Shown one piece after another: positions 17,960 through 27,478 of a stretch of 46,059 bases of DNA. The position numbers and the translations under genes were made by a program. This DNA comes from Bdellovibrionales bacterium (lineage in GTDB: Bacteria; Bdellovibrionota; Bdellovibrionia; Bdellovibrionales; UBA1609). The stretch is taken from contig JAAOIH010000009.1 in assembly GCA_015163875.1 (NCBI GenBank), forward strand, positions 1 to 46,059. Direction: 5' to 3'. The first letter of the stretch is position 1; every line of letters starts with the position of its first letter. Below the pieces are notes generated by a model. That model was not told the origin of the DNA. It ran no database searches and saw nothing but the letters and a program-made list of their open reading frames with translations.

Positions 17960-18826
17960 ATGTTTGTGAAAGCTTTATTTTTTATTCTATTTTTTTCTAT
18001 TTCATCACAATCTTTAGCTCAAAGTTGTGTCAGTTTATTTCAAGGTTCAGATTCATCTAATAATAGTTTTGAAAATCTTAGTATAGAAAATTTATTACAA
18101 TATATGCCTAAAGACCGACTGCTAATGTACAATGGAAATATCTTTATAGGTCATCATTTTGCAGAATCAACGAAAAAACAAAAAGACTTTCGTATTCAGC
18201 CATGGGCCGAACAGAATTCTGTAAATACTAGTTTTAAGTATCATCCATCTGGAGCATCTTCTAAGCTTTTAAAGGAACTTTTTAAGGACGGTAAAGACTT
18301 ATATCGAGGGGCCACTGTCTCAGAAATTACATTTTATCAAATCTTGAGAGATTTTTTATGGCCAAATCGTAACAGCAAGCCTCTTAGAGACATATACTCA
18401 AGAAAACTTGATTCTTCTTTTTTCACAGAAGGCGTAGAGAACAAGAAAGCAAAAAGAGCTATAAAAAAAATTATATCCATAGTTTTTTCAAAAAAATATT
18501 TTTATAATAATCTCTCGTTTGAGAAAAGAGAAGCTTTGGCTCTTAAAGCAGTTATGGCCTACGGCCAACAAAACAAAGCTATTTTCTTTAGTAACTCTAA
18601 AAAAGCTGGGAAAGAATGGGGTAGGTATTCTGAATCAAGAAACAAAATTAAAAAGTTTATTTTTGAGTCTTCAGGGGCTGTAGTAAAATTTCCTGTCAGT
18701 GTAGTTAAAGAGTTGCCTCAGCTCCCTTATGTAGGAATGGAGTACTTTACACGTAATTATATAGAAGTTGGTATTTTTGATGCAAAAAGCCGCCTAGAAA
18801 TAATTAAACATCTTGAATTGCATTAA
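17960..18826 (+). CDS. Exported protein of unknown function (288 aa), possible ADP-ribosyltransferase-like
   Basis: Signal MFVKALFFILFFSISSQSLAQSC; DLYRGATVSEI, AIFFSNSKKAGKEWG, YIEVGIFD vaguely resemble R / S-x-S / E motifs of R-S-E ARTs. Confidence 0.6.
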   Translation: MFVKALFFILFFSISSQSLAQSCVSLFQGSDSSNNSFENLSIENLLQYMPKDRLLMYNGNIFIGHHFAESTKKQKDFRIQPWAEQNSVNTSFKYHPSGASSKLLKELFKDGKDLYRGATVSEITFYQILRDFLWPNRNSKPLRDIYSRKLDSSFFTEGVENKKAKRAIKKIISIVFSKKYFYNNLSFEKREALALKAVMAYGQQNKAIFFSNSKKAGKEWGRYSESRNKIKKFIFESSGAVVKFPVSVVKELPQLPYVGMEYFTRNYIEVGIFDAKSRLEIIKHLELH

Positions 18827-18840
18827 ATATGTTTAGTATT

Positions 18841-18914
18841 TGGAGGTGGTGACTGGATTCGAACCAGCGTTCAAGGATTTGCAGTCCTCTGCCTAACCGC
18901 TTGGCTACACCACC
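18841..18914 (-). tRNA. tRNA-Cys(GCA), CCA encoded, U73
   Basis: Reverse complement GGTGGTGTAGCCAAGCGGTTAGGCAGAGGACTGCAAATCCTTGAACGCTGGTTCGAATCCAGTCACCACCTCCA folds as a cloverleaf. Confidence 0.95.
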
Positions 18915-18920
18915 TCAGCA

Positions 18921-18995
18921 AGATTATCTGGTCTAGTGACTAGTTAATCTTAGACTCTATTAGCTTGCAATATTTTTATAATATTTTCAAGCTAA
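18921..18995. repeat. Two adjacent nested hairpins between comM and tRNA-Cys
   Basis: AGATTA...CTAG TGA CTAG...TAATCT (18921-18950) and TTAGCTTG-C-AATATT-TTTAT-AATATT-TT-CAAGCTAA (18960-18995). Confidence 0.7.
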
Positions 18996-19016
18996 GCCTT
19001 TAAAACATCTTATTTT

Positions 19017-20567
19017 TTAGCAAAAAATTTGTTTTAAATCATAAAAACTTTGCACGCACATTTCTCTGGCTTTTTCTAGGTGCTGTTTTTCTATTTTACT
19101 AGATAAATCTAAGTCTGCATAAGTTCTTGCTACTCTTAAAAATGCCAATTCCCTTCTATAGCTTTTAAAAAGTGGCATGCAGTTTTTATAATAAAACTCA
19201 TCTATTCTTTCTATATTTTCTGTGTTTTTTATAATTTGATTTTTTAATAAAAAATGATTTGTTGTTTTTTGCCATGGTCTGTCTTTTTTTATAAACTCTC
19301 TTACTGATTGTACTTGTTTAAAAATTTTTTCTACAGATAAATATTTTTCATTATCTAAAGTTTCGTCAAATAAATTTAAATTATTAGATTTGTCTTTCCA
19401 CTTATGAGTAAAACTTAATATGCTAAATCTATCTAACAAAGGCCCGCTTAACTTTTCTAAATAAGACCTGCACCTTGCCAAACTATAAGAACAGTTAATT
19501 GGAATTTTTGGAACTAAGTCTCCACATTTGCATAAATTACTTGTTGCAATTAATTGAAACTTTGCTGGAAATTTACAATTTTTTCCGCGGCGTGAAACAA
19601 AAATTTCGCCACTTTCTAAAGGTTCTCTTAATGCCTCTTGAGCTTGGCTGGCAAATTCTAAAAATTCATCTAAAACTAAAGTTCCTCCATTTGCTCTTGT
19701 AATTTCTCCCGGTTGAGGTGGATATCCGCATCCAATTATAGACAAAGCCGGAGTGCTGTGGTGCGGGCTAACTAATGGTCTCCATTTACAAGGCTTGCCA
19801 AAGTATTGACTAATTTTTTTTATTTCTTGAATTTCTTCTAAAGATGGATCTGACTGCAACTGATGCAAGGCTTTGCAAAAAGTACTTTTTCCAGAACCTG
19901 CAGGACCTGCTAAAAATAAAGAATGTCCTCCCACACCTGCAACTGATAAAAGTTCTGAAACATTTAATGGAAAAGTTAAATCTAAAAACTGCGGGCGCGT
20001 GCTAATAAATTTATCTTTAATTTTGTTTGTGCTTTCTTGATTAGATTTAATATTTTGTTGATTAGGCTCAGTTTGCTTTGTAGAAAATTTTAAATCAGAC
20101 AAGCTATTAATAAAATAACTTTCACCAGAAAAAATAAAATTTTCATCTATGCCAGAAACTAAAACATCATCTTTTGTTAAATTTAAATTATTATATAAAA
20201 AATTTTCTGGAATAAAAATTTTTCCTTCTAAATTAAGCTCGCCATACGCAAATAATTTTCCTTTTTTTAAAATATGCAAAGGTTTTATTTGTTTTGTTTT
20301 TAACAAGTATGCGTAGGCAATAGCTAAATCTAAACCTGGGGAGGTTTTTTTTACATGTGCTGGTCGCAAATTAACTAAAACTTGTTGAGCTTTAGGCCAA
20401 GAAAAACCTTGATGCTTTAAGGCAGATTTAATTCTAAACAGGCTTTCTTTAATTGCCGAATCTGGCATGCCCATAATTTGAAAATTAGGCAAACCTTTAA
20501 GCAGGCTTATTTCTACTTCGATACTTTGCAAATCAAAAGACTGATGCACAAAAGAATGTACTGACAT
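19017..20567 (-). CDS. comM: ComM/YifB family Mg-chelatase-like AAA ATPase
   Basis: GLPNFQIMGMPDSAIKES..R..SAL, AGPAGSGKSTFC, RPLVSPHHSTPALSIIGCG..PQPGEITRANGGTLVLDEFLEF, C-terminal domain. Confidence 0.93.
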   Translation of the reverse strand: MSVHSFVHQSFDLQSIEVEISLLKGLPNFQIMGMPDSAIKESLFRIKSALKHQGFSWPKAQQVLVNLRPAHVKKTSPGLDLAIAYAYLLKTKQIKPLHILKKGKLFAYGELNLEGKIFIPENFLYNNLNLTKDDVLVSGIDENFIFSGESYFINSLSDLKFSTKQTEPNQQNIKSNQESTNKIKDKFISTRPQFLDLTFPLNVSELLSVAGVGGHSLFLAGPAGSGKSTFCKALHQLQSDPSLEEIQEIKKISQYFGKPCKWRPLVSPHHSTPALSIIGCGYPPQPGEITRANGGTLVLDEFLEFASQAQEALREPLESGEIFVSRRGKNCKFPAKFQLIATSNLCKCGDLVPKIPINCSYSLARCRSYLEKLSGPLLDRFSILSFTHKWKDKSNNLNLFDETLDNEKYLSVEKIFKQVQSVREFIKKDRPWQKTTNHFLLKNQIIKNTENIERIDEFYYKNCMPLFKSYRRELAFLRVARTYADLDLSSKIEKQHLEKAREMCVQSFYDLKQIFC

Positions 20568-20717
20568 ATAATCTCCTTATATTAATATAATCAATGGAGT
20601 ATGCAAAAAAATAACTTTTTATAATGTCGCAATAAAGGCCTTGTAAAATAAAAATCCGTATTTAGTTTTTTAGTTTATTTGACTGATTTATAAACTAAGC
20701 CTTTAATATAAAAATAT

Positions 20718-21566
20718 ATGCCAAAAAAATTATCAACAGAACATAACGAATTATCGCCAACATCATCTTTGGTGCTTTTTTTAGCTGGAAAACAATCTTA
20801 TTTGCAAAAAAATACACAAAAATATTTAGAATATATTAATTTTGACAAAGAAGCTGTTTATATTAAAGAGTTTATAAAAATTTGGCCGCCAATGGATAAT
20901 GTTATAAAAAATAGAAAATATGCTATAAAAAAAATGGCTTTTGATTTTTTAAATAAAAATAATAATGCTCAAGTTATTATACTTGCTGCAGGACTTGATC
21001 CATTGTCTATTGAAATTGCATCTGTATATCCAAAATCTTGTATTTTTGAAATTGACAAATACAATATGGATGTAAAAACACAATTATTAAAAAAAGTAGG
21101 AAATTTAGAAGCTATTAAATGTATTACAGCAGATTTAACAGATATAAAATCTGTAGAAAAAAATCTTTTAAAAGTTTTGTGGAATAAAAAAAAGCCAACT
21201 TTGCTTATTGCCGAGGGTATTTCTTATTATATTAGCGAAAAAAGCTTATGGAGTATTGTTAATATTTTTAAATCGCCAAATAAAAATAATGAATTAATTT
21301 TAGAATATCTTTTGCCATATAATTTAGTAAATGAAAAATATAGAGATATTGCAAAAAAAACTTTTCAAAAATTAGAAAAAGATTATAATTTATCAAGCAT
21401 TGTACATTATTCTAAAGAATTAATAAAAAGACAATTACCTAAAGTGTCTGGAGATTTAAAAAAGACATTCAATTTTTGTCAAATAGAAAAAGAAAGGCTA
21501 GGAAAAAATTCTTTTTTTACAGATAGCAAAGACTGTTGGATTGAAGTTAGCAGTATTACAATATAA
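20718..21566 (+). CDS. Class I SAM methyltransferase, leucine carboxyl methyltransferase (LCM)-type
   Basis: VIILAAGLDPLSIEIASVYPKSCIFEIDKYNMDVKTQLL, LIAEGISYYI pattern. Confidence 0.75.
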   Translation: MPKKLSTEHNELSPTSSLVLFLAGKQSYLQKNTQKYLEYINFDKEAVYIKEFIKIWPPMDNVIKNRKYAIKKMAFDFLNKNNNAQVIILAAGLDPLSIEIASVYPKSCIFEIDKYNMDVKTQLLKKVGNLEAIKCITADLTDIKSVEKNLLKVLWNKKKPTLLIAEGISYYISEKSLWSIVNIFKSPNKNNELILEYLLPYNLVNEKYRDIAKKTFQKLEKDYNLSSIVHYSKELIKRQLPKVSGDLKKTFNFCQIEKERLGKNSFFTDSKDCWIEVSSITI

Positions 21567-21567
21567 T

Positions 21568-22524
21568 TTAAATAAAGTTGCGATCTTTTAACCAATCATC
21601 ATTTAAAAATTTAGTCATATAGTTTCGAATACTGTCTGGTAAAATTACAACACAGTTTTCATTTTTTTTTAATTTTTTTGCAGCTTGCATTGTAGCTTGC
21701 ATAGCAGATCCGCTAGAGCCTCCGCACAATAAACCCTCTTCTTTAATTAATTTTCTGGCCCATTTAAAAGATTCTTTGTCATTTGTTTTAACCCACTCGT
21801 CTATTAAATCACGGTTTAAAACATCTGGAATAAAATCATAACCAATCCCCTCCACTTCATAAGAAGAAATTTTAGAAGGCCCTGCAAGTAAAGAACCTTC
21901 TGGATCTGCACCAACAATAATTGTTGAAGAATTTTTTTCTTTTAATTTTTTAGCAACTCCGCTAATAGTTCCGCCAGTACCTGCGCCTGCAACAAGCATT
22001 GCAAGAGGTGTGTTTAAATCTTGTAAAATTTCTTCGGCTGTTTCTTCGTAATGCACCAAAGGGTTAGACGGGTTTTTATATTGATCTAAAATAAAAGCAT
22101 TTTTTAATTCTTTTTCTAATTTTTTAGCTACACCAATATGACTTAATGGAGAATCCCAAGCTTCTTTTGTTGGAGTGCGAACAACTTCGGCTCCCAAAGC
22201 TTCTAAAGTCATGGATTTTTCTTTGCTCATTTTATCTGGCATTACAATAATAATTTTATAGCCTTTTACAGCCCCTGCTAATGCTAATCCAATGCCAGTG
22301 TTGCCACTAGTTGGTTCTATAATAGTATCACCAGGTTTAACTCGACCTTGTTTTTCGGCATCTTCTAGCATTCGATAACCAATGCGGTCTTTAACAGAAC
22401 CACCTGGGTTCATAAATTCACATTTTGCATAAAGGTTGCACTCTAAGCCTAGGCCAACTTTGTTTAATTTTACCAATGGAGTTTTGCCAATGCTTTCTAA
22501 AATATTATTATAAATCATAAGCAA
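21568..22524 (-). CDS. PLP-dependent cystathionine beta-synthase/cysteine synthase (no CBS domains)
   Basis: [17 protein letters not shown]...[79 protein letters not shown] is more CBS-like than CysK-like. Confidence 0.9.
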   Translation of the reverse strand: MLMIYNNILESIGKTPLVKLNKVGLGLECNLYAKCEFMNPGGSVKDRIGYRMLEDAEKQGRVKPGDTIIEPTSGNTGIGLALAGAVKGYKIIIVMPDKMSKEKSMTLEALGAEVVRTPTKEAWDSPLSHIGVAKKLEKELKNAFILDQYKNPSNPLVHYEETAEEILQDLNTPLAMLVAGAGTGGTISGVAKKLKEKNSSTIIVGADPEGSLLAGPSKISSYEVEGIGYDFIPDVLNRDLIDEWVKTNDKESFKWARKLIKEEGLLCGGSSGSAMQATMQAAKKLKKNENCVVILPDSIRNYMTKFLNDDWLKDRNFI

Positions 22525-22688
22525 AAGAATAGTTATGAATTTATATAAAGTCCAGCTAAAAAAAGTTTGATGTAAAGCTGTGGAAAAGATAAGCTTAAGA
22601 AGTAATTAAAAATAAATATTAAAAAGCGTTTAAAAAAAATATTAAGAATAAATATTTTTCAAAATAACACCTACACTAAGGCTTTTAA

Positions 22689-24968
22689 GTGACTGTAAAT
22701 AAAAAATTATTTGGTACATTTGAGGGGGTTTTTATACCTAGTATTTTAACAATACTTGGTATAATTATGTATCTTCGTATGGGCTGGGTTGTGGCAAATG
22801 CTGGACTAGTTGGAACATTAGTTATTATTAGTGTTTCATCTTTTATTACTTTTTTAACAGCACTTTCTGTTTCTAGTATGGCAACTAATATGAAGGTAAA
22901 AAGTGGTGGCATATATTATGTTATTTCAAGATCATTTGGAATAGAGGTTGGCGCAGCTATTGGAATTCCATTATTTTTATCACAAGTTATTGGTATTACT
23001 TTTTACTTGGCTGGTTTTTCTGAATCATTAAAATATATTTTTCCAAATGCCTCATCAACTATTATAGCTGTTATTAGTTTGCTTGGTTTAACTGCGCTAA
23101 CATATTACTCAACCGACCTTGCTATGAAAGTGCAAACTTTTATTTTTATTGCAATTGTTTTGTCACTAGTTTCATTATTTTTAGGACAACCTGTTGCAGA
23201 AACTAATGCAAATTTACCTTTAAATTTTTCTACAGTGTCATACCTTGCAGTCTTTGCTTTATTTTTTCCTGCAGTTACAGGGATTAGTACGGGATTGTCT
23301 ATGTCTGGTGATTTAAAAAATCCTGCTAAATCTATTCCGCTGGGAACAATGGCTGCAGTTATTGTTGGGTATATTATTTATATGGCTGTTGCTGTTGCTT
23401 TATATTATTTTGCTCCAGCAAATTTATTAAATTCAAACTCTTTAATTGTTACAAAGATTGCATACTTTGCGCCGATTATTTTTTTAGGAATTTGGACAGC
23501 AAGTTTATCTAGCGCATTAGGGTCTCTTCTTGCTGCACCAAGAACTCTACAAGCTTTAGCAAAAGATAATGTTTTGCCAAAAATTTTAGGAAAAGAATTT
23601 GGGATATCTAAATCACCTCACATTGCAACTTTTATTAGTATTTTGTTTGCAGGAGGTGCGTTGTTTTTGGGAGGCATAGATATTATTGCACCAATACTTT
23701 CTATGTTTTTTTTAACATCTTATGGAGCTTTAAATTTAGCAGCTGGTCTTGAAAGTTTTATGAAAAACCCATCGTGGAGACCGCAATTTAAAACTCACTG
23801 GAGCTTAAGTTTTTTAGGCGCTGCACTTTGTTTTTCTGCAATGTTTTTAATACATGCCCCCTCTACTATACTTGCTTTTATTTCTTGTTTTTGTATTTAC
23901 CTTATTACCCACCTTAGAAATATAAGCTCTTCTTGGTCTGATATTAGACAAGGTCTTTTTATTATGACTGCAAGATTTGCCTTACAAAAAATTTCTTCTT
24001 ATAAAAAAGAAGCAAGAACTTGGAGACCGCATATTTTATTTATTCAAGTTTTAGAAAATAATTTTACTAGTAGTTTAACTAATTTAATTTATATGAAGCA
24101 CTTAACACAAAATCGTAGTTTTATTAGTAGTATTTTTTTAGAAAAAAAACAAATAGCTTGTGTTAACTCCGAAAAGGAGCAAAACGAAATAAGCATGCAC
24201 TCTTTTATCCCATATAATATTTATGATATAAAAAAAGAACTTTCAAAAAATAAAATCAATAGTTTTTCAAAAATACAAGAGTATCAAGATTACACGCAAA
24301 CTAGTCTTGATTTGATTCAAGATTACAGCATTGGGCCAATAGAAATGAACAGCATAGTTTTAAATTTTCCTAAAAATAATGATATAAAATTACAAAGTCT
24401 TCTTTATTTAATTGACGAAGCAAAAAAACAAAAAAAGAATGTTTTAATTTTTAATTTTCATAATGCAGAAAAAATAAAAAAAATTGAGCTTTTTTTAAAT
24501 TCAAATAAAAATGCTGAAGGTAAAAATGCAGAAAACTTTTTATTAGTGTTAAGCCACATGCTTAGCATATCATTAAAAAAGAATGTGTCTTGTATTGTGA
24601 ATTCTAATATAGAAAATAATACAGAAGACAATACAGAAGACACAACAAAAGAGTCTGCAAAATATATAGTAGAAAAATTAAAAAAAGAGTTAAAAGAAAA
24701 AAGATTAAGGTTTAAAGTAATTGATAGTAGTTTAGGACAAAAATCTTCTGGATCTATTTTACAAAGAATTACTGGAAAGGGTCAGTGTTTGCAAATATTA
24801 AATCTTGCGTCTAAAGAAGATTTTAATACTCCAGAAGAATATTTAAATTATTGGAAGGGCTTACAAAGTAAATATATTTGTAATGCTGTAGATGAAGAAA
24901 AAAATACCAATCATCAAATTTTTGCAATGGCTAATGAAGAAATTTCGTTTAATGATGTGTTAAATTAA
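22689..24968 (+). CDS. SLC12-like amino acid/cation-chloride cotransporter family permease
   Basis: GTFEGVFIPSILTILGIIMYLRMGWVVANAGLVGTL...KSGGIYYVISRSFG...; 12-TM-like hydrophobic region plus cytosolic C-terminal domain; GTG start. Confidence 0.85.
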   Translation: MTVNKKLFGTFEGVFIPSILTILGIIMYLRMGWVVANAGLVGTLVIISVSSFITFLTALSVSSMATNMKVKSGGIYYVISRSFGIEVGAAIGIPLFLSQVIGITFYLAGFSESLKYIFPNASSTIIAVISLLGLTALTYYSTDLAMKVQTFIFIAIVLSLVSLFLGQPVAETNANLPLNFSTVSYLAVFALFFPAVTGISTGLSMSGDLKNPAKSIPLGTMAAVIVGYIIYMAVAVALYYFAPANLLNSNSLIVTKIAYFAPIIFLGIWTASLSSALGSLLAAPRTLQALAKDNVLPKILGKEFGISKSPHIATFISILFAGGALFLGGIDIIAPILSMFFLTSYGALNLAAGLESFMKNPSWRPQFKTHWSLSFLGAALCFSAMFLIHAPSTILAFISCFCIYLITHLRNISSSWSDIRQGLFIMTARFALQKISSYKKEARTWRPHILFIQVLENNFTSSLTNLIYMKHLTQNRSFISSIFLEKKQIACVNSEKEQNEISMHSFIPYNIYDIKKELSKNKINSFSKIQEYQDYTQTSLDLIQDYSIGPIEMNSIVLNFPKNNDIKLQSLLYLIDEAKKQKKNVLIFNFHNAEKIKKIELFLNSNKNAEGKNAENFLLVLSHMLSISLKKNVSCIVNSNIENNTEDNTEDTTKESAKYIVEKLKKELKEKRLRFKVIDSSLGQKSSGSILQRITGKGQCLQILNLASKEDFNTPEEYLNYWKGLQSKYICNAVDEEKNTNHQIFAMANEEISFNDVLN

Positions 24969-25001
24969 AATGTGTTAGATTAAATATGTATTAAGCTAAA
25001 T
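24955..25001 (+). repeat. Three degenerate 15/16-bp tandem units immediately upstream of metG
   Basis: ATGTGTTAAATTAAA / ATGTGTTAGATTAAAT / ATGTATTAAGCTAAAT / ATG(metG). Confidence 0.75.
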
Positions 25002-26624
25002 ATGAAAAAAAATATTATTTGTACAGCAGCTCTACCTTACGCAAATGGCCCAATTCATATAGGCCACCTTGTTGAATATCTACAAGTGGACTTTTGGACT
25101 CGTTTTAAAAAAATGCAAGGTCATCATTGTTTATACATCTGTGCTGATGATGCGCATGGAACTCCTATTATGCTTAAGGCAAAAAGTTTAAATATTACTC
25201 CAGAAAAATTAACAGCAGATATGCAAACAGAACATTTAAATGATTTTTCTAAATTTGAAATAATTTTTGATCACTACTCAAGCACTAATACAAATTATAA
25301 TAAAGAACTTTGTTATGAAATTTATGAAAGCATGAAAAAAAATATTACAGAAAAATCAATAAAACAATTATATTGCAATAATGATAAAATGTTTTTGCCA
25401 GATAGATTTACAAAAGGGACTTGTCCTAAGTGCAAGGCAGAAGATCAAAATGGGGACTCTTGTGATTCTTGCGGCGAAACATACTCGCCTACTGAAGTTT
25501 TAGATCCAAAATGTTCTATTTGTGGCAAAACTCCTATTCTAAAAGAAAGCAGTCATTTATTTTATAAGTTAGAAAATTTTAGAGAGTTTTTAAAAGAGTG
25601 GATAAAAGATCATACTCCAAAAGAGGTGCAAAAAAAATTACAAGAATGGCTAAAAAATGATTTGGCTAATTGGGATATATCTAGAGATAAACCTTATTTT
25701 GGATTTGAAATTCCAGATCATAAAGATAAATTTTTTTATGTTTGGTTAGATGCCCCGGTTGCTTATCTTGCTAGCACAAAAGAGTGGGCTGAAAAAAATA
25801 AAATTGATTTTAAAAAATTTTGGAATGCAACGGATACAGAAATTTATCATTTTATCGGCAAAGACATTGTTTATTTTCACTGTTTGTTTTTTCCAAGCAT
25901 GTTAAAAAATTCTGAATATAAATTAGCTAATAATATTTTTGTTCATGGTCATTTAACATTTCAAGGTAAAAAAATGAGCAAGAGCAAGGGAACTTTAATT
26001 TCTGCAAAACATTTTGGAGAAACTTTAAATCCTTTATATTTAAGATATTACTTGGCATCTAAATTAAACTCTAATGCATCGGATCTTGATTTTAGTATTG
26101 AAGATTTTTATCAAAAAACTAATTCAGAATTACTGTCTAAAATTACCAATTTAGCATCTAGGTCTGTGCAAATGATTAACAAAAAATTAGAAAATAAGCT
26201 AAGTAGTTGCTCTAAAGAAGGTTTATTATTAATTAAAAAAATACAAAAAGCTAATATAGAAATTGCAAAATTATATGATAATAGAGAATTTTCTAAAGCT
26301 ATTTCTTTAATTAGAAGTTTGTCAGAAGAGGCTAATCAATATTTTGATAAAAAAGAACCTTGGAAAAAAATAAAAGATAGTCCTTTAGAGGCTCATCAAG
26401 TATTAACTGATATTGTAAATGTATTTAGAATTTTAAATATTTACTTAACACCAATTTTGCCATCTTATTCTAAGCAGGTGGCTAGTTTATTTAATGAAGA
26501 CGCTAATTATAAATGGAAAGATCACGAAACTATTTTAGAAAATTGCGATGTTAAAAAATATGAACACCTGCTAGCTCGTATTGATATTAAAGATGCTGAA
26601 AAGTTACAAACTGGCTCACAATAG
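25002..26624 (+). CDS. metG: Methionyl-tRNA synthetase
   Basis: AALPYANGPIHIGHLVEYLQVDFWTRF, zinc-knuckle CPKC..CDSCG..C..CG, KKMSKSKGTLI; no C-terminal tRNA-binding domain. Confidence 0.96.
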   Translation: MKKNIICTAALPYANGPIHIGHLVEYLQVDFWTRFKKMQGHHCLYICADDAHGTPIMLKAKSLNITPEKLTADMQTEHLNDFSKFEIIFDHYSSTNTNYNKELCYEIYESMKKNITEKSIKQLYCNNDKMFLPDRFTKGTCPKCKAEDQNGDSCDSCGETYSPTEVLDPKCSICGKTPILKESSHLFYKLENFREFLKEWIKDHTPKEVQKKLQEWLKNDLANWDISRDKPYFGFEIPDHKDKFFYVWLDAPVAYLASTKEWAEKNKIDFKKFWNATDTEIYHFIGKDIVYFHCLFFPSMLKNSEYKLANNIFVHGHLTFQGKKMSKSKGTLISAKHFGETLNPLYLRYYLASKLNSNASDLDFSIEDFYQKTNSELLSKITNLASRSVQMINKKLENKLSSCSKEGLLLIKKIQKANIEIAKLYDNREFSKAISLIRSLSEEANQYFDKKEPWKKIKDSPLEAHQVLTDIVNVFRILNIYLTPILPSYSKQVASLFNEDANYKWKDHETILENCDVKKYEHLLARIDIKDAEKLQTGSQ

Positions 26625-26694
26625 TGGTCACAACATTTCATAACTCTTAATTAATTATGTTTAAGGTATTTTGTAAGCATTATGTGGGCCATTT

Positions 26695-27324
26695 TTAGTC
26701 AGCCTTAATAACCTCTATAGAATACTCTGCCTCAACAAAATATTTATGATCACTAATATAATGTATTTTTTTATTATTCTTAGGAAACTTTTTTCTTAAA
26801 GATTTAATAGAACCATCTAGAAGCATTTGTACAAGAATGTGCTCACTACTGCCGTACACATGACTAAATAATCCATCACTTTCACTAAATGCAATTCTTA
26901 AACGATAGTTAAAATCATTTGGTGAAGTAAAAATTGCCTTCCTGATATCTTTGCCCAATATTCTTACTTCTTTATTTACAATTTCTTTTTTAGTACGGGG
27001 GTCAAAAGGGTCAGAAGAAAATGACATCTTTGCAATATTATTCGTAGAAATAAAATATGTAGAAGATGTAGTTACTCCAATATTTAATTCAAAATCTAAG
27101 TTGCCATTCCAGTCAGTTGCGCTGCCATTTTTTACTGATTTCCATTTAATAACAACTACATCATTGTCTTTTAAACCACTTAGTGGGTATTTTTGATATT
27201 TGTTAAACGTTACCATATCTGATGCAACATCTCTTTTGTTAATTGTTGATGACATTAATTTTTGCTTTAATCCTGCGCAAGAAATAAGACTTAAACTAAG
27301 TAAAAAAATAACAATTGTTTTCAT
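26695..27324 (-). CDS. Putative lipoprotein of unknown function
   Basis: MKTIVIFLLSLSLISCAGLK: signal peptide with LISC lipobox. Confidence 0.75.
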   Translation of the reverse strand: MKTIVIFLLSLSLISCAGLKQKLMSSTINKRDVASDMVTFNKYQKYPLSGLKDNDVVVIKWKSVKNGSATDWNGNLDFELNIGVTTSSTYFISTNNIAKMSFSSDPFDPRTKKEIVNKEVRILGKDIRKAIFTSPNDFNYRLRIAFSESDGLFSHVYGSSEHILVQMLLDGSIKSLRKKFPKNNKKIHYISDHKYFVEAEYSIEVIKAD

Positions 27325-27478
27325 AAAAATCCCATATATTTTTGTTTATACAAAAAGTGTAAAGAGTGTTTTTATTAATACTACTTTAATTTAATATTTA
27401 TAGTCAAAAGTCTTGCAGGATGACTCGCAATAATGGCCACACAAGTTAGCTAAATTGCTTATTATTAATCTCTTTTTA

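Noticed and set aside
22525-22688. AATAAATATT repeats upstream of the SLC12-like gene
   Set aside because: Low-complexity AT sequence; two short copies are expected at this base composition.
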